A stretch of 64,000 nt of DNA, from the NCBI RefSeq assembly GCF_035582795.1, contig NC_134371.1, positions 50,261,001 through 50,325,000 on the forward strand. The letters run 5' to 3'. This document shows, one piece after another, positions 62,301-64,000 of the stretch (position 1 is its first letter; every line of letters starts with the position of its first letter). The notes beneath the pieces were generated by a model. That model made no database searches, had not been told where the DNA came from, and saw only the letters and a list, made by a program, of their open reading frames with translations. This stretch comes from Mycteria americana (lineage: Eukaryota > Chordata > Aves > Ciconiiformes > Ciconiidae). The translations under genes were made by a program, and so were the position numbers.

Positions 62301-64000
62301 TACATTCAGGCCATTCAAAATGCAATACTGCCCTCTCCCTCGAGATAAACTCACAAGCAGTTTTAGCGTGTAGATGGAATTTAATGCAATTATATTCAGT
62401 TAGACTGAAAACACTTATATAATATCACAGGTGTTTACACCTTTCTGTACATACGAAATGATGGCAAAATAGCCCAAAATGAAATTAAAACAAATGTTGT
62501 CAATTTAAATAGCAATCCTCACCAAACAAAACAACAAAACAAAAAAGAATGGAATTCTGACCTGCAATAAAAATAGCCATTAATATTCATATGGTCTGCA
62601 GTTTACACATACCCTATGGAATAAGGGTTAGGCTACAGGTTATTTTATTTACATGTTGGACATGAATGAACTGGAGCTGTCTCTTTTGCACAACAGCTAC
62701 TTCTGATATCATATCCATCTTGAACACCAGAATAAAATAAAAAAAATTTAAGGTGGAATAGCAAACTTTGGGATCTGATGTCTAAAAGGATAAAAACACT
62801 TGTGTATCTCTGGAATTAATAATTCCACTATAGTTTTAATTAAATTTAAAAGAACCAGTTGGACAAGTTTCTCAAATAGCATATGAGCTCTGTTCACCTA
62901 CTGGCACCCGCCCCCAAATTACACTAGTTCATTCTCAGCAGCCAGTTTTCTGCTGGATAATCTCAGCATTGTGCAGGAATTAATCAACAACTTTTGAATT
63001 TGCATAAGAGCTGTAACATTTCTAGAAACTATGGCTTTGAAATAAAGCAGAAACAAGACATTTTATTTTCTGTTGCTATGGACTGCTCAGGAAATTAATG
63101 GTAAGAAATGACTCCCTAGCGTAGCAAACATAAGAATAACAAAGTGAAAGCTGCTCAGCTGTTCTACAGATACACTAAGATATTCATATTCCCTGTTGCA
63201 CACCATTATTCCTTGCAAAACTCTGGAGGTCTTCCAAAGAGTTGAGTTGCTCTTGTGGACAACTAGACACGCACAAGGAAACTGAACTGATTTTGAGGCT
63301 TTGCATTTCCAGGCTGCATGAATTCAGAAAGAACACATACCTAGAAAGAAAAAAAGATCCTCTTTTCAAAAAACAAGCTTTCTGGTTTTTATAGGTTTAA
63401 ATTCTGAGCCTTCTTTCCATCTTTTTAAAGTGCTACAAAGCAAATAAAACTCTTTTTCCACATATAATGGAAAAAATGGAGTTTGAAGTCAGAAGTTAAG
63501 AAGCAATTTGAGAATATGCTACATTTTTACACTTCATTTTATGTTCTTAAATGGGATCAGAAACTGCCATGGTGGGTGCCATTCTACAAGGACTAGTTCA
63601 TGGAAGTCGACAGAATGACTGGGAACTTCAACATGCAACCTCCTTAAGTACAAAGATTTGTCATATAGAATGACTGCTAGTTTGGCCAAAGTCCTATTTA
63701 AGATCCTATTTAAGAAGAAGCCAGCATAAAGCATAACAATGTAGCACATTTTCAAATTCCACCTTAACTTTTTAGTTTCACTCACCATTTTGCACCACTC
63801 TCACACCTTTTTTTGCCTTTCAATATAAGCATGTATATATACACATATGTATATGATTGACAACTGGAAGATGTGTACCTTATTAAGATCTCAACATTTG
63901 ATTTATTTAGACATTATCTGATGTACTTACTTTTTATTAGTCATGTCCTGTCCAGAAAGGGGTGCCCCTTTTACAGGAGTGTTCTTCCTACCACATATGT
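26275..64000 (-). CDS. SLC44A3: Choline transporter-like protein 3 (CTL3), 13 coding exons, 5' partial
   Basis: SLC44A3 is a multi-pass plasma-membrane protein of the SLC44 choline-transporter-like family; CTL3's own substrate is poorly established. Thirteen exons on the minus strand join in phase to give 588 residues plus stop, against roughly 580 for the matching part of the ~650-residue human protein. The N-terminal exon(s) with the first membrane helix lie beyond position 64000. In order: a Cys-rich extracellular loop with an NISS glycosylation sequon (window residues 1-140), then alternating hydrophobic segments (about 145-165, 175-198, 215-237, 267-288, 312-343, 357-395, 467-485 and 495-540), and a hydrophilic tail containing DNEDGTEL. 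Family hallmarks include [59 protein letters not shown] and EKPYFMDQE. All internal junctions are GT-AG and phase-consistent, with no frameshift or stop. Confidence 0.96.
26389..28171 (-). other. SLC44A3: SLC44A3 last intron
   Basis: 1.78 kb between the penultimate and last coding exons. Open frames of up to 126 codons occur on both strands and match nothing known. No repeat was recognised. Confidence 0.75.
28172..28408 (-). CDS. SLC44A3: SLC44A3 penultimate exon (last membrane helices)
   Basis: 237 bases, 79 codons, phase 0. Acceptor ctttacag, donor CTG|GTAAAC. Encodes [40 protein letters not shown] and [18 protein letters not shown]. The final motif is the near-universal CTL C-terminal signature. 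Confidence 0.96.
28595..28706 (+). repeat. Ancient amniote interspersed repeat fragment
   Basis: Inside the 479-base intron between the last two membrane-helix exons. The order gtgtaaattc..gtagggcagaggcaatcttt, tttaccaaagactcattgca, ggcgccaaggacatgac, tgtaatacaactaaat resembles a common sauropsid repeat (ttgtaaactc.ttggggcaggga...tgcctagcacaatgggg...aatacaaataa). Diverged; family not named. Confidence 0.5.
28888..29025 (-). CDS. SLC44A3: SLC44A3 exon ([10 protein letters not shown] motif)
   Basis: 138 bases, 46 codons, phase 0. Acceptor catttcag, donor AAG|GTAAGA. Encodes [20 protein letters not shown], then a linker and [16 protein letters not shown]...AI.G..FC.SAKDAF is a conserved CTL signature. 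Confidence 0.96.
30721..31080. promoter_or_regulatory. CpG-rich block (small CpG-island-like region) in a SLC44A3 intron
   Basis: I count 20 CpG in 360 bases, including cccggcggcccgc and gacgcgg, in an otherwise CpG-poor window. GC is clearly above the flanks. Open frames overlap on both strands (133 codons minus, 99 plus). A plus-strand acceptor (ttcctttccccag) at 30724 and donor (TTCG|GTAAGG) after 30970 bracket a possible 246-base exon antisense to SLC44A3. It may be an alternative promoter, an antisense RNA exon or an old insertion. No gene is recognised. Confidence 0.45.
32300..32870 (+). mobile_element. Ancient CR1/L3-like LINE 3' region
   Basis: Degraded LINE sequence in the large SLC44A3 intron. 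Recognisable pieces, in the order of an amniote CR1-type 3' region: aaagggcagcaggaatgatc, gaaaagagatgactgaggga, ggctacaaaatcatgagaaa, gtatttcttctcactgtaag, then the terminal block tgttggagatgggatactga and tctggcccagtatagct. This resembles the tail of older CR1 families common in turtles and crocodilians. It is far more diverged than the CR1 at 49.7 kb. The 5' boundary is approximate. Confidence 0.7.
36023..36606 (+). repeat. Degraded ancient vertebrate interspersed repeat
   Basis: About 580 bases that, by memory of sauropsid and fish genomes, follow the order of an old repeat family: tcacaaagcacttttcatcc and cagagtgctttacaattgt; ggacgctgggtttacattac followed by ccctcttcc; gtcagtgttaaatcccacct followed by gaaagatggcacctc; and finally caccagtgttacttcctcca plus gcacctg. 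The family name is not assigned. The match is piecemeal but colinear. Confidence 0.55.
38775..38858 (-). CDS. SLC44A3: SLC44A3 short Cys-rich exon
   Basis: 84 bases, 28 codons, phase 0 on both sides. Acceptor tattgcag, donor CAG|GTACAC. Encodes [20 protein letters not shown] then SCLRYFHQ. It aligns with the cytoplasmic Cys-rich segment of CTL proteins (CCYCCFWCLDK and LHLNQ in human CTL3) but diverges in the second half. Position, length and phase fit exactly between its neighbours. Confidence 0.85.
38859..41224 (-). other. SLC44A3: SLC44A3 intron (2.4 kb)
   Basis: Contains a 134-codon minus-strand frame that runs through the neighbouring exon in the wrong phase, so it is a shadow, and otherwise nothing recognised. 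Confidence 0.75.
41225..41381 (-). CDS. SLC44A3: SLC44A3 exon (re-entrant/membrane segment)
   Basis: 157 bases: one base completing Arg, then 52 codons. Acceptor ctttctag, donor AAG|GTAGGT. Encodes [20 protein letters not shown], then [28 protein letters not shown] is the highly conserved CTL motif, here HLGTAVKGS as in CTL3. Confidence 0.96.
44478..44614 (+). repeat. Ancient amniote interspersed repeat fragment
   Basis: ctcactgaatccatcggaag, gtggtgctgaacacct and caatcctgcaaatgcttgta followed by cttccttaatttcaaccctg resemble an old sauropsid repeat (gggtgctcagcacct...gatcctgcaaacacttacgcac..gcttaactttaa). Boundaries approximate. Confidence 0.45.
44900..46530. other. GC-richer, ORF-dense intronic block of unknown nature
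   Basis: Within the 41382-47460 intron of SLC44A3. Overlapping open frames of 76-115 codons occur on both strands between 44922 and 46363. A CpG cluster lies at 45044-45115 (7 CpG in about 75 bases), with a perfect 8-bp stem (CTGCGGAA/TTCCGCAG, 6-base loop) at 45043-45064, and a GC-rich patch at 46401-46530. None of the peptides is recognised. The long frames may simply reflect higher GC. Confidence 0.3.
47120..47256 (+). repeat. Possible ancient repeat fragment
   Basis: The stretch with caccagagtcaattgagctc, then tgtatcaaggctcagtttgg and cccagtaactcc recalls old sauropsid repeats with paired ggagttac and gtaactcc segments. The match is weak and may be coincidence. Confidence 0.3.
47461..47626 (-). 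CDS. SLC44A3: SLC44A3 exon (membrane core)
   Basis: 166 bases with split codons at both ends. Encodes [20 protein letters not shown], then [20 protein letters not shown] and VVTCYFN. Acceptor caactctag, donor CAG|GTGAGT. The acceptor has a weak pyrimidine tract; a 19-base C run on this strand lies 45-63 bases upstream. [16 protein letters not shown] is one of the strongest SLC44 family signatures. Confidence 0.96.
47671..47689 (+). repeat. G19 homopolymer (C19 on the SLC44A3 sense strand)
   Basis: Run of 19 G. On the SLC44A3 transcript it reads C19, located 45-63 bases upstream of the acceptor of exon 47461-47626. Exact length is uncertain for technical reasons. Confidence 0.9.
48702..48786 (+). 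mobile_element. CR1 3'-end fragment
   Basis: About 85 bases matching the CR1 tail: ggtgggcttggcagtgttag, then ggttggactcgatgatctta, then ccaacctaaatg and two ATTCTATG units. Severely 5'-truncated, in the same orientation as, and about 1 kb upstream of, the larger CR1 at 49748. Confidence 0.93.
49748..50804 (+). mobile_element. 5'-truncated CR1 LINE, relatively young
   Basis: Non-LTR retrotransposon 3' fragment of about 1.06 kb in a SLC44A3 intron, antisense to the gene. It starts inside the reverse-transcriptase domain: [14 protein letters not shown] at about 49840 and the catalytic-box region SKFADDTKL at about 49920. The frame continues through [20 protein letters not shown] and [18 protein letters not shown] to 50532. 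It is broken by an in-frame TAG at 49978 and, near 50525, by an apparent small deletion that shifts into a stop. The 3' end is the typical tail: gatgatcttaaagatctttt, aacctaaacg, then ATTCTATG repeats. 5' truncation and octamer-repeat tails are standard for bird CR1. Confidence 0.95.
52440..52555 (+). repeat. Ancient amniote interspersed repeat fragment
   Basis: cttaagcaggtgcctacctt, gcataagtagtcccaccaat and tcatgtgcataagtaccttt match, in order, an old sauropsid repeat (cttaagcacgtgcttaac..aagtagtcccattgacttcaat...aagttaagcatgtgcttaagt). About 115 bases, diverged. Confidence 0.55.
52697..52728 (+). repeat. 16-bp tandem duplication
   Basis: Two adjacent units atgcggagacactata and atgcggagacgctata with one mismatch. 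The second begins the longest ATG-initiated open frame of the window. Confidence 0.9.
52713..53324 (+). other. 203-codon open reading frame, unrecognised
   Basis: The longest ATG-initiated frame in the window, in a SLC44A3 intron and antisense to it. It starts with [16 protein letters not shown] and ends [10 protein letters not shown]. It contains a hydrophobic stretch ([19 protein letters not shown]) followed by a Cys- and Lys-rich part. I know no family like it. There is no visible promoter or Kozak context, and codon use looks AT-driven, so chance is the likelier explanation. Confidence 0.15.
53406..53530 (+). repeat. MIR-like (CORE-SINE) fragment
   Basis: gaggtagagtatgggactgg, cgagttcctgtgtcacctcg and acaaatctcctcaacctgag followed by agctggataaaacaatcctt follow the MIR core order (ctgtgtgacc..gggcaagtc..ctcaacctctc.gagc...aaaatgg). 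No protein-coding potential. Confidence 0.5.
56790..56976 (-). CDS. SLC44A3: SLC44A3 exon (two membrane helices)
   Basis: 187 bases, 62 codons plus one base of Gly. Acceptor ctgttacag, donor CAG|GTAAGT. Encodes [20 protein letters not shown], an amphipathic stretch, then [20 protein letters not shown]. The PLWTF and [15 protein letters not shown] motifs are typical of the CTL core. Confidence 0.95.
56977..58607 (-). other. SLC44A3: SLC44A3 intron (1.6 kb) with tandem duplication
   Basis: Holds the 41-bp duplication at 57680. A 120-codon plus-strand frame at 57255-57617 is not recognised and is probably chance. Confidence 0.75.
57680..57761 (+). repeat. Perfect 41-bp tandem duplication (2 copies)
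   Basis: The unit begins gctctgaagagaagcataac and ends ggatgttccca. Copies at 57680-57720 and 57721-57761 appear identical, followed by a short diverged start of a third (cagttctg). Lies in a SLC44A3 intron. Identity points to a recent duplication. Confidence 0.95.
58608..58732 (-). CDS. SLC44A3: SLC44A3 exon (membrane helix, LWWLYYDY motif)
   Basis: 125 bases: two bases completing Phe, then 41 codons. Encodes [20 protein letters not shown] through [10 protein letters not shown]. Donor ACC|GTAAGT. Two acceptors nine bases apart (ttgctcag, tgtctcag) both keep frame. The upstream one is chosen because it restores GLLF.V.GVLWW, matching human CTL3; the other would drop three residues. Confidence 0.94.
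59407..59496 (-). CDS. SLC44A3: SLC44A3 exon (membrane helix)
   Basis: 90 bases, 29 full codons, entered with two bases (completing Ala) and left with one base (T of Phe). Acceptor atttttcag, donor TTAT|GTAAGT. Encodes [20 protein letters not shown] then IALVVFGLL. The FRFI..LLVH motif matches human CTL3. Confidence 0.94.
60061..60230 (-). CDS. SLC44A3: SLC44A3 exon (loop end and start of a membrane helix)
   Basis: 170 bases, 56 full codons with split codons at both ends. Acceptor aaccttacag, donor CTAG|GTAAGG. Encodes [20 protein letters not shown], then [33 protein letters not shown] is conserved across CTL proteins just before the second membrane segment. Confidence 0.95.
61061..61504 (+). 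other. Intron 60231-61723 of SLC44A3, with a 147-codon unrecognised frame
   Basis: The intron holds an open frame on the opposite strand with a hydrophobic N-terminal stretch ([19 protein letters not shown]) and no recognised motif. Hydrophobicity is expected from T-rich sequence. I see no other feature in this intron. Confidence 0.15.
61724..61817 (-). CDS. SLC44A3: SLC44A3 exon (extracellular loop, glycosylation sequon)
   Basis: 94 bases, split codons at both ends (G|GT and AG|T). Acceptor ccttcttag after a poly-pyrimidine run, donor AAG|GTACTA. Encodes [17 protein letters not shown] then [13 protein letters not shown] is a potential N-glycosylation site. Confidence 0.94.
61818..63203 (-). 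other. SLC44A3: SLC44A3 intron (1.4 kb)
   Basis: AT-rich sequence; nothing recognised. The flanking exons join through the split Gly codon G|GT. The smaller introns at 58733-59406, 59497-60060 and 63341-63930 are likewise without visible features. Confidence 0.75.
63204..63340 (-). CDS. SLC44A3: SLC44A3 exon (extracellular loop)
   Basis: 137 bases: one base completing a Lys codon, 45 codons, and one base of a Gly codon. Acceptor ttctttctag, donor ATG|GTGTGC. Encodes [13 protein letters not shown] through [20 protein letters not shown]. The paired cysteines match the CTL extracellular loop. Confidence 0.94.
63931..64000 (-). CDS. SLC44A3: SLC44A3 exon, 3' part only (runs off the right edge)
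   Basis: Encodes [20 protein letters not shown] then NK, with two bases of a Lys codon before donor AA|GTAAGT. This is the extracellular loop after the first membrane helix; [16 protein letters not shown] is CTL3-specific. The exon continues beyond 64000. Confidence 0.93.

Noticed and set aside
1-64000. CRISPR arrays, prokaryotic operons, LTR retroviral elements
   Set aside because: No spaced direct repeats, no paired LTRs, and no gag, pol or env peptides were seen; the gene structure is clearly vertebrate.

Overview
The window is vertebrate nuclear DNA, almost certainly from a bird. It holds intron-rich genes with canonical GT-AG splice sites and is AT-rich outside the exons. It carries CR1 LINE copies ending in the typical ATTCTATG octamers, plus older sauropsid-type interspersed repeats. 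No bacterial, viral, CRISPR or phage feature was seen.

Two protein-coding genes lie tail to tail. On the + strand is CNN3 (calponin 3, acidic calponin). Positions 1-15713 are intron 1 or upstream sequence, with the 19-codon first coding exon off the left edge. Six coding exons run from 15714 to 20347, followed by a short 3' UTR with AATAAA at 21090-21095. On the - strand is SLC44A3 (choline transporter-like protein 3). Thirteen coding exons were resolved by matching family peptides and splice phases, from a partial exon at the right edge (63931-64000) to the stop codon at 26275-26277. All exon junctions of both genes are in phase, so both look intact as far as they are visible. The SLC44A3/CNN3 convergent pair is also found in other amniotes.

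The ~5.2 kb between the genes (about 21111-26274) holds two antisense CR1 tails, a C homopolymer and a small splice-competent ORF of unknown meaning. The large SLC44A3 introns hold a recent truncated CR1 (49748-50804), an older CR1/L3-like LINE (32300-32870), several degraded ancient repeats, a CpG-rich block at 30.7-31.1 kb that contains a possible antisense exon, an ORF-dense GC-richer block at 44.9-46.5 kb, and long G runs.

The genes encode unrelated products: an actin-binding cytoskeletal protein and a multi-pass membrane transporter. Nothing in the sequence indicates that they work together. I found no convincing new system. The items most worth a second look are the CpG-rich intronic block, the ~0.58 kb ancient repeat at 36 kb, the 203-codon antisense ORF at 52.7 kb, and the splice-site oddities.
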